DNA of 64,000 bases from Candidatus Rhodoferax odensensis (GTDB lineage Bacteria; Pseudomonadota; Gammaproteobacteria; Burkholderiales; Burkholderiaceae_C). Positions 7,506-15,136 of the stretch are shown one piece after another. The notes under the pieces were generated by a model. The model saw nothing but the letters and a program-made list of their open reading frames with translations. It was not told where the DNA came from and did no database searches. The stretch spans positions 1 to 64,000 of the forward strand of contig JADKDJ010000004.1 of assembly GCA_016718405.1 (NCBI GenBank). The letters are read 5' to 3'. Every line of letters begins with the position of its first letter. The stretch's first letter is position 1. The translations under genes and the position numbers were made by a program.

Positions 7506-7975
7506 AGATCACTCCCCGCATTCGCAGGCTGTTGCAGTGGCTCATGCTCTGCATCGGGATCGGCGTTGGCCCCGCCCAGGCGCAAGAGCGGGCGCAGCAA
7601 CACCTGATGGATCAAGCAGGTTCACTGGTCTGGGACATGATCGAAGCGGAGACCGATTTCGGCCATCGACGCCACAACCGTGGCATGACGCCCGAAAAAG
7701 TGCAGCAATATGCCCACAAGGTGGCTCGCCAATTGGCCCGGTCACGCGACGCGCTGGCGCGCCTGCATTCAGAGTTTCCTGCGGGCGATGCCTTTGCGGA
7801 CGAGCTGGCGGTTTTTTTGAAGCGTTGGCCGGACGAGTCAGCCTTTTACGACTCCCTGTTCGCAACCGGTGTGAAGTACACCGACAACCTGGGCTCACAA
7901 CTGTACGGGCTGGGCTCGCAGGCGCATGACACGCGTAGCAAGTGGAAAACGCCGTTTCCGTTCTTTCGACCTTGA
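7502..7975 (+). CDS. Small secreted alpha-helical protein, unknown function
   Basis: ATG 7502 overlaps the TGA of the ADYC-like gene (ATGA), so translation is probably coupled. The 157-residue product begins with a basic N-terminus and a hydrophobic stretch ending GPAQAQ, a signal peptide. The mature part looks mostly helical and charged (EAETDFGHRRHNRGMTPEK, ARQLARSRDALARLHSEF) and ends in an aromatic WKTPFPFFRP tail. No family recognised. Position in the operon suggests it works with the pentapeptide and ADYC proteins in the cell envelope. Confidence 0.65.
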   Translation: MKITPRIRRLLQWLMLCIGIGVGPAQAQERAQQHLMDQAGSLVWDMIEAETDFGHRRHNRGMTPEKVQQYAHKVARQLARSRDALARLHSEFPAGDAFADELAVFLKRWPDESAFYDSLFATGVKYTDNLGSQLYGLGSQAHDTRSKWKTPFPFFRP

Positions 7976-7998
7976 CCAAGCGCAAGCCGACCTCAACC

Positions 7999-8352
7999 AT
8001 GTGGACCCACACACTGTACAAAATCTCACTCTGGGTTGGCCTTGTCTGCGCCTTGGCCATGCCGCTGGTGCCCTTCGTCTACCAGTGGCTCTACCCGCCC
8101 GTGGCACAGAAGCTGAAGCCGGGCGTTGGCGGATTGCTGTCATTTGCCCTGGGCGTTCTGAATTCGATGAGCGACGGCATTATGGTCATGCTGTGGCTGG
8201 CCGGGCTTGCCGCGGTCGCCTTGCTGGCCTCGGTGACCGGGTTCTCCGCAGCCTGGATTGGGCACGAATCGCTCGGCGCGAAGTGGCTGAGTTTGCTGCC
8301 GGTGGCGATGGCTGCGGGCATGTTTGGCCTGTTGGTTGCGGTCGGTGCCTGA
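7999..8352 (+). CDS. Small inner-membrane protein, three predicted membrane segments
   Basis: From ATG 7999 a 117-residue hydrophobic protein follows 23 bp after the preceding stop. Segments near residues 8-30, 50-80 and 92-115 look membrane-spanning; a short positively charged loop (QKLKPGVGG) separates the first two. A GTG at 7942 in the same frame would add 19 residues and overlap the previous gene; neither start has a strong ribosome site, so the choice is uncertain. Last gene of the operon that starts at 6299. No family recognised. Confidence 0.55.
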   Translation: MWTHTLYKISLWVGLVCALAMPLVPFVYQWLYPPVAQKLKPGVGGLLSFALGVLNSMSDGIMVMLWLAGLAAVALLASVTGFSAAWIGHESLGAKWLSLLPVAMAAGMFGLLVAVGA

Positions 8353-8425
8353 GCCACTGGGTGACCTTGTGGCTTGTTTGTGGATCAATCGACAGGACAT
8401 TCGTAAAGGTCCATAGGTACTCATC

Positions 8426-8854
8426 ATGAAACTGCTTCCATCTCTACCTCGCGGTGCCACCTTGGCGCCTCTGGCGCTTGTAGTGGCGCTGGCGGGCTGC
8501 GCCTCCTTTTCAGAGCCGCGCTGCAGCGTCGGCGAGCAGCGGCTGGTGAGTGATCTGCTCTACTTCGGAACGGAGAGGCCAGGTGGAGTTGTCACGGCGG
8601 CGCAGTGGTCCGATTTCTTGGGCACTGTCGTGACCCCAAAATTTCCCGAAGGTCTGTCGGTCTGGCCGGCGTCCGGCCAGTGGCGCTCCGCCACCGGCGC
8701 GATCACCCGTGAGGCCTCGCACGTTCTCAACCTGGTGCATCCCGAAACCGAGGCGGCAGATTCTGCCGTGCGGGCCATCGTCACCGCGTACAAGAGCCAG
8801 TTTCAGCAAGAGGCGGTTCTGCGAGTCAGGGGCAGCGCCTGTGTGTCCTTCTGA
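8426..8854 (+). CDS. DUF3574-type lipoprotein
   Basis: A 142-residue protein with a lipoprotein signal: hydrophobic stretch then LAGC, the cysteine being near residue 26. The mature part matches the DUF3574 pattern: LVSDLLYFGTERPGG, a W-x-x-F-x-x-x-V-x-x-x-FP-x-GL stretch, then GQWRSATGAITREASHVLNL and the closing YKSQFQQEAVLRVRGSACVSF. Members are small lipoproteins or periplasmic proteins of unknown activity. The gene stands alone, 73 bp after the operon and 91 bp before the PEP-CTERM gene; I see no GATACA-box set upstream. Confidence 0.8.
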   Translation: MKLLPSLPRGATLAPLALVVALAGCASFSEPRCSVGEQRLVSDLLYFGTERPGGVVTAAQWSDFLGTVVTPKFPEGLSVWPASGQWRSATGAITREASHVLNLVHPETEAADSAVRAIVTAYKSQFQQEAVLRVRGSACVSF

Positions 8855-8945
8855 GTCTGTGCGCCATCAAGTCCTCTCCGTATCTTCAGCCACGGCACTG
8901 GCTACTTCGCTGTCGATCCATCCATCGTTAACTTAGGGAACTGTC

Positions 8946-9512
8946 ATGAAAATCCACACGTTTTTGGCTACCTTCATCCTTGGCTGCTCGCTGGCGGCGG
9001 CCCCCGCATCCGCGTCTCTGATTGGGAGCAAGGTCAGCAGCGTATTCCAGTCGTCTTTCTCTCTTTACTCTGGCGACAACCTTTGGGATGGCGTAGCTGG
9101 CGCGATGGGCGACACGCCGCTGCCTGCCGTCATTGGCGCAGGCAACGAATATGCCGTGCCCTTGGGTAGAAACTTCTTTGCGGACCTGGGTGCCGATACG
9201 CTCGAACTCGTCATGACGTCCAGTGAAGTGCTCGATGGCCTCGGCGCCAAACTCAGCTACGACTTTTTCGGTTTGACCTCCAGCGCGGGCAACATTGTTG
9301 ATGTTCAACTTCTGTTCTCCGACTTTCACGATGTCGCGTGGACATGGACCGCCACCAGCATCCATGTCGAGATTCCGGACCAAAGCACACCGGGTACTTA
9401 TCTGTCTTCAAAATTCCTGATCGTCACAGCCGTGCCCGAACCCGGAACGCTGGCGCTGCTGAGTCTGGGCCTGGCCTGCATCGGGTTTGGGCGTCGCGCG
9501 CGCGGCAAGTAG
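8946..9512 (+). CDS. PEP-CTERM sorting-domain protein 1
   Basis: A 188-residue secreted protein: signal peptide to about residue 23 (AAAPASA), a serine/glycine-rich central part of beta character, and at the C-terminus the sorting signal VPEPGTLALLSLGLACIGFG followed by RRARGK. PEP-CTERM tails are recognised by exosortase, which cleaves and re-anchors or exports the protein, usually with exopolysaccharide production. No exosortase is in this window. The function of the central domain is unknown. Confidence 0.9.
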   Translation: MKIHTFLATFILGCSLAAAPASASLIGSKVSSVFQSSFSLYSGDNLWDGVAGAMGDTPLPAVIGAGNEYAVPLGRNFFADLGADTLELVMTSSEVLDGLGAKLSYDFFGLTSSAGNIVDVQLLFSDFHDVAWTWTATSIHVEIPDQSTPGTYLSSKFLIVTAVPEPGTLALLSLGLACIGFGRRARGK

Positions 9513-9536
9513 GGCGCGTCGCCACCGTGCCGACCC

Positions 9537-9556
9537 ACCCAGATTGGCATCTGGGT
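9537..9556 (+). terminator. Short hairpin after PEP-CTERM gene 1, possible terminator
   Basis: ACCCAGAT (9537-9544), loop TGGC, ATCTGGGT (9549-9556) is a perfect 8-bp stem 25 bp after the stop of the PEP-CTERM gene. The following TCTG is only weakly T-rich, so it is a modest terminator at best. It lies just upstream of the next GATACA-box promoter. Confidence 0.4.
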
Positions 9557-9572
9557 TCTGCGCGACCCTCGC

Positions 9573-9634
9573 GCAACAATTGATACAGAACCCCCGGCTC
9601 ATGACATCGTCCTGATACGCGGGCAGTCGATCAT
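9573..9634 (+). promoter_or_regulatory. GATACA-box promoter of HTP protein copy 2
   Basis: GCAACA-N3-GATACA (9573-9587), 15 bp, GACATC-N5-GATACG (9603-9619), 9 bp, GATCAT (9629-9634). Hexamer starts fall at exactly 0, 9, 30 and 41, identical to the sites at 14825, 16708 and 17219. The GACATC box and the GATCAT -10 are shared with the paralogous promoter at 3291-3382. The gene starts 101 bp downstream. Confidence 0.82.
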
Positions 9635-9735
9635 TGCCTTACCGACCGGCGCGGCAACGACAGCAAGACTGATCGACCAACGGACCGGATCACGGAGCAG
9701 GTTTTCTTTCACTCTTTTGATTCAGGAGTTCCACC

Positions 9736-10125
9736 ATGATTCGCCAATCCACACTGTCAGCCGCCCTCGTTCTGTTTGCAAGCCTTGGCGCTCATGCCGC
9801 TGATGATTCGCTGACACAGAGTTTTGATCGCATGCTCAACCACACGCCAGCGGCCAGTGCCGTGGCAGCGTCCGCCGGTCAGGTAGCCGATCCGCTGATT
9901 GCCGCCATGGTGGTGCCTCTGCGCGACGGCGTGGTCGCCCCCCGGCCTCAACACGATGCGGTGCTGGCGGGCTTTACCCGCATGTTGCAGCACACCCCGT
10001 CTACCCAGACCCCGGCGGTGCCTGCCAGCACGGGCGTGGACCCATTGCAACTGGCCGTGGTGGAGCCGCTGCGCAACTGGCAGAGCAACTCGTCGGCGGT
10101 GCACCTGGCTGATGCTGCACGCTAG
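9736..10125 (+). CDS. Secreted two-repeat HTP-motif protein, copy 2 (intact)
   Basis: ATG 9736 follows CAGGAG; 129 residues with a signal peptide (cleavage after GAHA, about residue 22). The mature protein is two repeats of roughly 45 residues: the first runs FDRMLNHTP to DPLIAAMVVPLRDG, the second FTRMLQHTP through AVPASTGVDPLQLAVVEPLR to NW. The pattern is F-x-RML-x-HTP, about 15 variable residues, then DPL-x-x-A-x-VxPLR. It ends SAVHLADAAR. A frameshifted copy lies at 2788-3193 and a tail fragment at 10840-10947. I recognise no described family. Expression is expected from the GATACA-box promoter upstream. It is probably periplasmic or extracellular; function unknown. Confidence 0.8.
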   Translation: MIRQSTLSAALVLFASLGAHAADDSLTQSFDRMLNHTPAASAVAASAGQVADPLIAAMVVPLRDGVVAPRPQHDAVLAGFTRMLQHTPSTQTPAVPASTGVDPLQLAVVEPLRNWQSNSSAVHLADAAR

Positions 10126-10207
10126 TTCGCGACGACGCGACGGGGTGCGGGCGAAGGGCCCCGGTGTGTCTTCTTACCAATCAAACTAACCAATAGGAAA
10201 GAGTGCT

Positions 10208-10846
10208 ATGAATATCAAGAACTGCTTGGCGATGTCGGCGATCGCCGCTGTGTTGTTGTCTACCGTATCGACATCACACGCGACCGTACTGCCGTTTGGG
10301 CCGCAAAACGATGTGACACTGACTCAAGTCAGCGACTGGGGCTTTTCAACGTGCTCGGTTGTCAACGCTTCGACCAGCGATGAAAGCAGTCGACCGGTGG
10401 CAATGCTCTCGGGATGCACTGGCGATTACCTGATGATGGCCATGCGTCGCGTCGGATCCACAACCTATGATGTACTGGCCGCTGCAAACTACGGTGATGT
10501 GCTCTTTGAGTCAGGAACGGGAGATGTCACGCACTTGGCAAATGGTAGCGAGTGGTACTTCAATGACAATTTCTCATGGGGGTTTGCCGGCGCAGGCGAT
10601 GTTGTCCAACGTGACACCGCCGACATCGCTGGTTGGGATGAACGTGATCGCCTGAGTTGGCACACCCATGACAACTTGTCCGCTGGTTATCGTTCGGGCG
10701 CAAACCTTGCGGTTGACTCGGGGTGGGAAAAAGTGTTATTGGTTGCCGATGCCGTCAGTGCCGTTCCGGAGCCCGAATCAGCCGCCTTGGTCGGCCTGGC
10801 ATTGGCAGGCTTGGGATTGACTCGCCGCCGAATTGGGCGAGTTTGA
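10208..10846 (+). CDS. PEP-CTERM sorting-domain protein 2
   Basis: A 212-residue protein after AGGAAAG. Signal peptide to about residue 26 (TSHA); central domain with few charged clusters and two cysteines (STCSVVN, SGCTGD); the tail is VPEPESAALVGLALAGLGLT then RRR, a standard PEP-CTERM signal. The last codons and the stop overlap, in another frame, a fragment of an HTP-repeat gene (10840-10947), so the 3' end of this gene lies at a recombination junction. It lies 82 bp after HTP copy 2, in the same direction. Function of the central part unknown. Confidence 0.88.
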   Translation: MNIKNCLAMSAIAAVLLSTVSTSHATVLPFGPQNDVTLTQVSDWGFSTCSVVNASTSDESSRPVAMLSGCTGDYLMMAMRRVGSTTYDVLAAANYGDVLFESGTGDVTHLANGSEWYFNDNFSWGFAGAGDVVQRDTADIAGWDERDRLSWHTHDNLSAGYRSGANLAVDSGWEKVLLVADAVSAVPEPESAALVGLALAGLGLTRRRIGRV

Positions 10847-10947
10847 CCAGCGCGGGCGTGGACCCGGTGCAACTGGCCATGGCATGGCCGCTGCGCAATT
10901 GGCAAGGCATCTTCTCCGCGGCGCACCTGGCTGCTGCGCGACGCTGA
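10840..10947 (+). pseudogene. C-terminal fragment of a third HTP-motif gene
   Basis: In a frame different from the PEP-CTERM gene, positions 10840-10947 encode SLTSAGVDPVQLAMAWPLRN then WQGIFSAAHLAAARR and a stop. This aligns residue by residue with the end of HTP copy 2 (STGVDPLQLAVVEPLRNW through SAVHLADAAR). No start or signal peptide is present. It is a gene relic left by recombination. Confidence 0.7.
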
Positions 10948-11072
10948 TTCCCGGCTATGAAAGCGGGGCAGACTTGCGACCCGAGGCGTTGAGAATTTGC
11001 ACGACAGCCAGCGTGACCGGGACCGGCAGCGGCTCGCTATGATCGCCATGATCTGGGCACCAGCCACGCGCC

Positions 11073-14000
11073 ATGGAACTTTTTGCACTCGATGAAGATG
11101 TCACCCGTCTAGCGTCCGAACTGGCAGCCTTAAGCGGCCCCGCTCGGCTGCCGACGTTGGTCAAGCTAGCCTGGTACCTGCGCCAGCGCGCGGGTGAGCG
11201 GTCCCTGGAACTGGCCGACGAGGCCGATGCGCTGCTTGCGCTGGCCAGCACTTCCTCCGATCTGGATCAGGGCCGACCGCATGCGCGGCTGGCGCTGCTG
11301 CGCTCCGAGCTGGCGCTGTTGCGCGGCCAGACTGACGGCGCGCAGACGCTGCTGCGCGCCGCCATGGCTGCCTTCGACGCTTTGGGTGACGTGATTGGCC
11401 TGGGTGACGCACACTGGCTGCAGGCGTCCATCGGGGTCGATGCCGGCGATGGCGAGCAAGTCGAGCGCGCGCTGCACGCGGCGTTGGCGCAGTACCGACA
11501 GGGCGCTGACCACCAGCGCGTGCAGGCGGTCTTGGCGCGCCAATTCGTCAACGCCTCGTTTCGTGATCCGACTGCCACCGCCCTGCAGTTAGGCCAGGTG
11601 TTTGCCGCCGACGCAGCGTGCTCGCCCGGTGTGGCCACCTGGGTGCAAGCGGCTTGGGCAAACGTTGCTGGCCTCACCAACGATCCTGGCGCTGCCATTA
11701 AACACGACCTGCAGGCCTATCGCGAGGCGCTGGCCAGTGGGCAGATGCGCCAGGCCCTGGTGTCGGCGATCAACGCGGCCGAGTCGTTTGCCACGCTGGG
11801 GGATCTGGATGCAGCCATGCAGTGGAGCAGCGTCGCCCTGGATCTGGCGCGCGGCACTGGCTGGCCCGCCAGCATTGGCTTTTGCCTGGTGCAAATGGGC
11901 GACGTGCTGCGCCTGTTGGCGCGTTATGACGAGTCGCGTGCCCATCTGCACGAGGCCATGATGCTGATGGCCACGCAAACCGGCTCGCGCAATTACGAGC
12001 AGGCCTGCAGCAATCTGGCACAACTGGCGCTTGATGAGGGGGACTCGTTGGGCGCGCTGACCTCGTTTGAGCAACTCGAAGCACACGCAGCCCTGCGCCG
12101 CGAGCCTGACTTGCTGATCAAAGTCTGGTGCGGCCAGGCCAATGCGCTGCGGCAACTTGAGCGTCTTGCGCAAGCGCGCGAGCGCGCCCAGGCGGCGCTG
12201 ACTCTGGCGCGCGAGCAGGGTCATGCCGAGGGGCAGATGCAGGCGCTGTGCATTCTGGCGCAGACCCATCAGCAGCAAATACGGCAGTTGCCTGACAGCA
12301 TGGGCGTGTCAAGCACCAGCCTGCACTACCTGCAACAGGCGCGTATGGTGGCGGCCACCATGGAGGGCTATCAGCTCTCGCCTGAATTCCTGGATCAGCT
12401 CGCCGCGGCCCATGCCGATGATGGCGACTTTCGCGCCGCCTTTGAGCATGCCAAGCTGGCAACCCAGGCCCGTAACCAGACGCGCAACCTGGTGGCTCAA
12501 AAACGCGCGCTGGCGCTGCAGATACGCCAAGAGGTGGAGCAGGCACGGGCCGAGACACAGCATCACCAGCAGCTCAGTGCCACCTTGCGCGAGACGGCGG
12601 CCACGCTGGAGACACTGGGCACGATTGGCCGGGAGATCACCGCCAGCCGGGAGATCAAGGCAGTCTTTGCGGCGTTGTACCGCCACGTGCACGAGTTGCT
12701 TGACGCCACGGCCTTTGCCGTCTATCTGCTCGACGCGAGTCAAACCAAACTGGAGCCGGTTTTCTTTATTGAAGCGGGCGTGCCCCTGACGGTCAGCCCG
12801 ATTGCGCTGAACAGCCCGATTTCAAAATGCGCGCTTTGCGCCCGTGAGCGCACCGAAATCGTGATCAACCTGCCCGCCGGTGCGGACGAGCCCAACCGCA
12901 TTGCGGGCACGCTGGCCACACTTAGTTTGCTGTATGCCCCACTGATGGTGGGTGAGCGTTTGCTCGGCGTGATGACGATTCAGTCGCCGCGCGAGCATGC
13001 CTACGCCGAGCGTGAGCGCTCCATCTTCGTCACCTTGTGTGCCTACGGCGCCATTGCGCTGGACAATGCCCTCGCTTATGGCGCGGCCGAGGCGGCACAG
13101 CGGCGTGCCGACCTGGCGTTGCAGGACCTGCGCCAGACCCAGGCGCGGTTGGTGCTGGACTTTGCCGAGCGCCAGCGCATCGCGCAGGACTTACACGAAC
13201 TCAATACCGAGCTGGAGACGCGCATCGCGCAGCGTACGCAGGAGATGCGCGAGACGGTGGCCAAGTTGGCGCTGAGCCAACGCAAACTGCAAGCTATTGT
13301 CGACACCGCGCTCGATGCGGTGGTGCGCGTCGATGCCAACGGTGTCATCGTGGGCTGGAATGCACAGGCGCAGACCGTTTTTGGCTGGTCGGCCCAGGAG
13401 GCGCTGGGGTTGACCCTGCAGGCCACCATCATCCCGCCGCAGTTTCGGCGCGCCCATGTTGAGGGCATGGCACGCTACCTGGCCAGCGGGCACTCGACCG
13501 TGATTGATCGGCGCATCGAGATCTCGGCGCTGCGTCGGGACGGTCACGAGTTTCCCATCGAGCTGGCGATCACGCGTGTGCAACTCGACGAACTCGACCG
13601 CTACGAGTTCTGCGCCTTCATCCGCGACATCGCCCAGCGCAAACGGGCCGAGGAGGACATTCGCGCGTCGCTGGAGAAGCAGCGTGAGCTCAATCAGCTC
13701 AAGTCGCGCTTCGTGTCGATGGCTTCGCACGAGTTTCGTACGCCGCTGGCGACCATTCTGTCGTCCACCGAACTGCTTCGGCTTTACGCCGACCGATTGC
13801 CCGAGGCTGAGCGTGATGAGCTGTTTGAGACGGTCTCAATGGCAGTCCGACGCATGACCCGCATGCTCGAAGACGTGCTGCTCATCGGCAAGGACGACGC
13901 CGAGCGGGCCAAGTTTCAACCCGAGCCAGGGTCGATTGACAAGATTTGCCGACAAATTGTGGACGCCTTGCAACGCGAGCTGGTCAGCGCGGGCGCGCCC

Positions 14001-14414
14001 GCGGCGGATGTGCGACTAGCCGTGCGCGGGCAGCCTTGCGAGGCACTGTTCGACGACACCTTGATGCGCCATATTTTCGGCAACCTGCTCTCCAATGCAG
14101 TCAAGTACTCGCCGCCAGGCAGTGTGGTGCTGTTCGATGTTGATTGCGGTGAACGGGAATTTACCTTGACCGTCACTGACGTGGGTATCGGCATCCCGCA
14201 GGATGATTTGCCGCGCCTGTTCGAGAGCTTCCACCGAGCCGCCAACGTTGGCAACATCTCTGGCACGGGGCTGGGCCTGGCCATCGTCAAACGATCGGTG
14301 GACCTGCATGGCGGGCGCATCACCGTGGCCAGCCAGCCGGGCCAAGGCAGTGTGTTCACGGTCGTGCTGCCGCGCCTGGGTGCGGCCACGGCCGAGATGA
14401 CCCCACCGGCCTGA
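11073..14414 (+). CDS. Large cytoplasmic sensor kinase: TPR-like, GAF, PAS, HisKA, HATPase
   Basis: An 1113-residue histidine kinase without membrane segments. Residues 1-480 are helical repeats of the TPR/MalT type (many A/L-rich pairs), then a coiled coil. About 515-680 is a GAF domain. After a second coiled coil, about 735-865 is a PAS domain (ALDAVVRVDANGVIVGWNAQ, ending IRDIAQRKRAEEDIR). The H-box SHEFRTPLATIL places the phosphoacceptor His near 885. The ATPase domain has NLLSNAVKYSPPG, DVGIGIP and GTGLGLAIVK, so it should be active. It has no receiver of its own; a stand-alone receiver follows 31 bp downstream, and an Hpt protein and further regulators are nearby, suggesting a phosphorelay split over separate proteins. 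No strong ribosome site precedes the ATG. Confidence 0.9.
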   Translation: MELFALDEDVTRLASELAALSGPARLPTLVKLAWYLRQRAGERSLELADEADALLALASTSSDLDQGRPHARLALLRSELALLRGQTDGAQTLLRAAMAAFDALGDVIGLGDAHWLQASIGVDAGDGEQVERALHAALAQYRQGADHQRVQAVLARQFVNASFRDPTATALQLGQVFAADAACSPGVATWVQAAWANVAGLTNDPGAAIKHDLQAYREALASGQMRQALVSAINAAESFATLGDLDAAMQWSSVALDLARGTGWPASIGFCLVQMGDVLRLLARYDESRAHLHEAMMLMATQTGSRNYEQACSNLAQLALDEGDSLGALTSFEQLEAHAALRREPDLLIKVWCGQANALRQLERLAQARERAQAALTLAREQGHAEGQMQALCILAQTHQQQIRQLPDSMGVSSTSLHYLQQARMVAATMEGYQLSPEFLDQLAAAHADDGDFRAAFEHAKLATQARNQTRNLVAQKRALALQIRQEVEQARAETQHHQQLSATLRETAATLETLGTIGREITASREIKAVFAALYRHVHELLDATAFAVYLLDASQTKLEPVFFIEAGVPLTVSPIALNSPISKCALCARERTEIVINLPAGADEPNRIAGTLATLSLLYAPLMVGERLLGVMTIQSPREHAYAERERSIFVTLCAYGAIALDNALAYGAAEAAQRRADLALQDLRQTQARLVLDFAERQRIAQDLHELNTELETRIAQRTQEMRETVAKLALSQRKLQAIVDTALDAVVRVDANGVIVGWNAQAQTVFGWSAQEALGLTLQATIIPPQFRRAHVEGMARYLASGHSTVIDRRIEISALRRDGHEFPIELAITRVQLDELDRYEFCAFIRDIAQRKRAEEDIRASLEKQRELNQLKSRFVSMASHEFRTPLATILSSTELLRLYADRLPEAERDELFETVSMAVRRMTRMLEDVLLIGKDDAERAKFQPEPGSIDKICRQIVDALQRELVSAGAPAADVRLAVRGQPCEALFDDTLMRHIFGNLLSNAVKYSPPGSVVLFDVDCGEREFTLTVTDVGIGIPQDDLPRLFESFHRAANVGNISGTGLGLAIVKRSVDLHGGRITVASQPGQGSVFTVVLPRLGAATAEMTPPA

Positions 14415-14445
14415 CTGAGCGCCGACCCACCAGAAGAAAAGCTCC

Positions 14446-14805
14446 ATGACGCGCATCCTGATTGCCGACGACGACGCCACCATCCTTCATGTGGTCTCGA
14501 CCTTGCTCAGGTTTGAGGGCTACGAGGTTGAGACGGTGGCCGACGGGCAGGCCGCTCTTGAGCAGGTGTTGCAACGCCCGCCAGAGCTGTTGATCTCGGA
14601 CATTCAGATGCCCGCGCTGGATGGCCTGTCCCTGCTGCGCGCGATTCGCGCCAACCCGGCGCTGGCGGCGGTGCGGGTGCTGCTACTGACCGGTCAGAGT
14701 GAGGACGAACCTGTGCTGGCGCAGGCACAGGGACACGCCCGTCTGGGTAAACCCTTCACCCGGGAGCAGTTGCTTGGCGCGTTGCAGGCGCTGGTGCCGC
14801 GGTGA
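14446..14805 (+). CDS. Stand-alone receiver (CheY-like) response regulator
   Basis: A 119-residue single REC domain: acidic pocket DDD at 8-10, phosphorylation Asp52 (LLISDIQMP), Thr in LLLTGQ and Lys in LGKPFT. It lacks an output domain, so it acts by protein contact or as a phosphate carrier. It lies 31 bp after the large kinase gene and is probably co-transcribed with it. Closest in kind to the receiver at 16707-17081. The most likely route is kinase to receiver to Hpt (15995) to the DNA-binding regulator (15137); this is inference. Confidence 0.88.
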   Translation: MTRILIADDDATILHVVSTLLRFEGYEVETVADGQAALEQVLQRPPELLISDIQMPALDGLSLLRAIRANPALAAVRVLLLTGQSEDEPVLAQAQGHARLGKPFTREQLLGALQALVPR

Positions 14806-14824
14806 CGATCTACTTACGGCGCGC

Positions 14825-14886
14825 GATACAAACGATACATAGTCCGGGCGCGGTGACATTGCGCTGATACAGGCAACTTGCACACT
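14825..14886 (+). promoter_or_regulatory. GATACA-box promoter of the 48-aa gene
   Basis: GATACA-N3-GATACA (14825-14839), 15 bp, GACATT-N5-GATACA (14855-14871), 9 bp, CACACT (14881-14886). Hexamer starts are at 0, 9, 30 and 41. Three of four boxes are perfect GATACA. The spacing is identical to the sites at 9573, 16708 and 17219. It lies just after the receiver gene and 99 bp before the small gene. Confidence 0.85.
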
Positions 14887-14985
14887 GATGTCATCCCAAG
14901 AGGGACAGGGCGCAATCGGCGCCCAAGCCGGTTCCCACCTTTCACAAGGTCCGGCTCAGCCAACATCGAATCAGGAGTAGCCATC

Positions 14986-15132
14986 ATGGACAGTGCCTTT
15001 TATGTATTCCCGCTGCACGGCGGCAGTCATTTGTTTGCGTCGAACATCCTGTCTGAGTGCGTCGATTTTGTCGCGCACCGCGCGCATGTGTCGATTGTGG
15101 ATATGTTCGGCCAGGTCTGGCTGACCGTCTGA
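14986..15132 (+). CDS. 48-residue protein of unknown function
   Basis: ATG 14986 follows CAGGAGTAG at a good distance. The peptide is neutral and fairly hydrophobic (FYVFPLHGGSHLFASNIL, then VDFVAHRAHVSIVDMFGQVW), with no signal peptide and no clear membrane helix; three histidines and one cysteine are present. The same frame is open upstream, but an earlier start would place the promoter's -10 element inside the gene. Taken as real because of its ribosome site and the dedicated GATACA-box promoter. It converges with the regulator gene 15137-15871, whose stop lies 4 bp away. No family recognised. Confidence 0.6.
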   Translation: MDSAFYVFPLHGGSHLFASNILSECVDFVAHRAHVSIVDMFGQVWLTV

Positions 15133-15136
15133 TGGC

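Noticed and set aside
14878..14985. TTG start at 14878 for the 48-aa gene
   Set aside because: It would place the -10 hexamer of its promoter inside the coding region and has no ribosome site; ATG 14986 has one.
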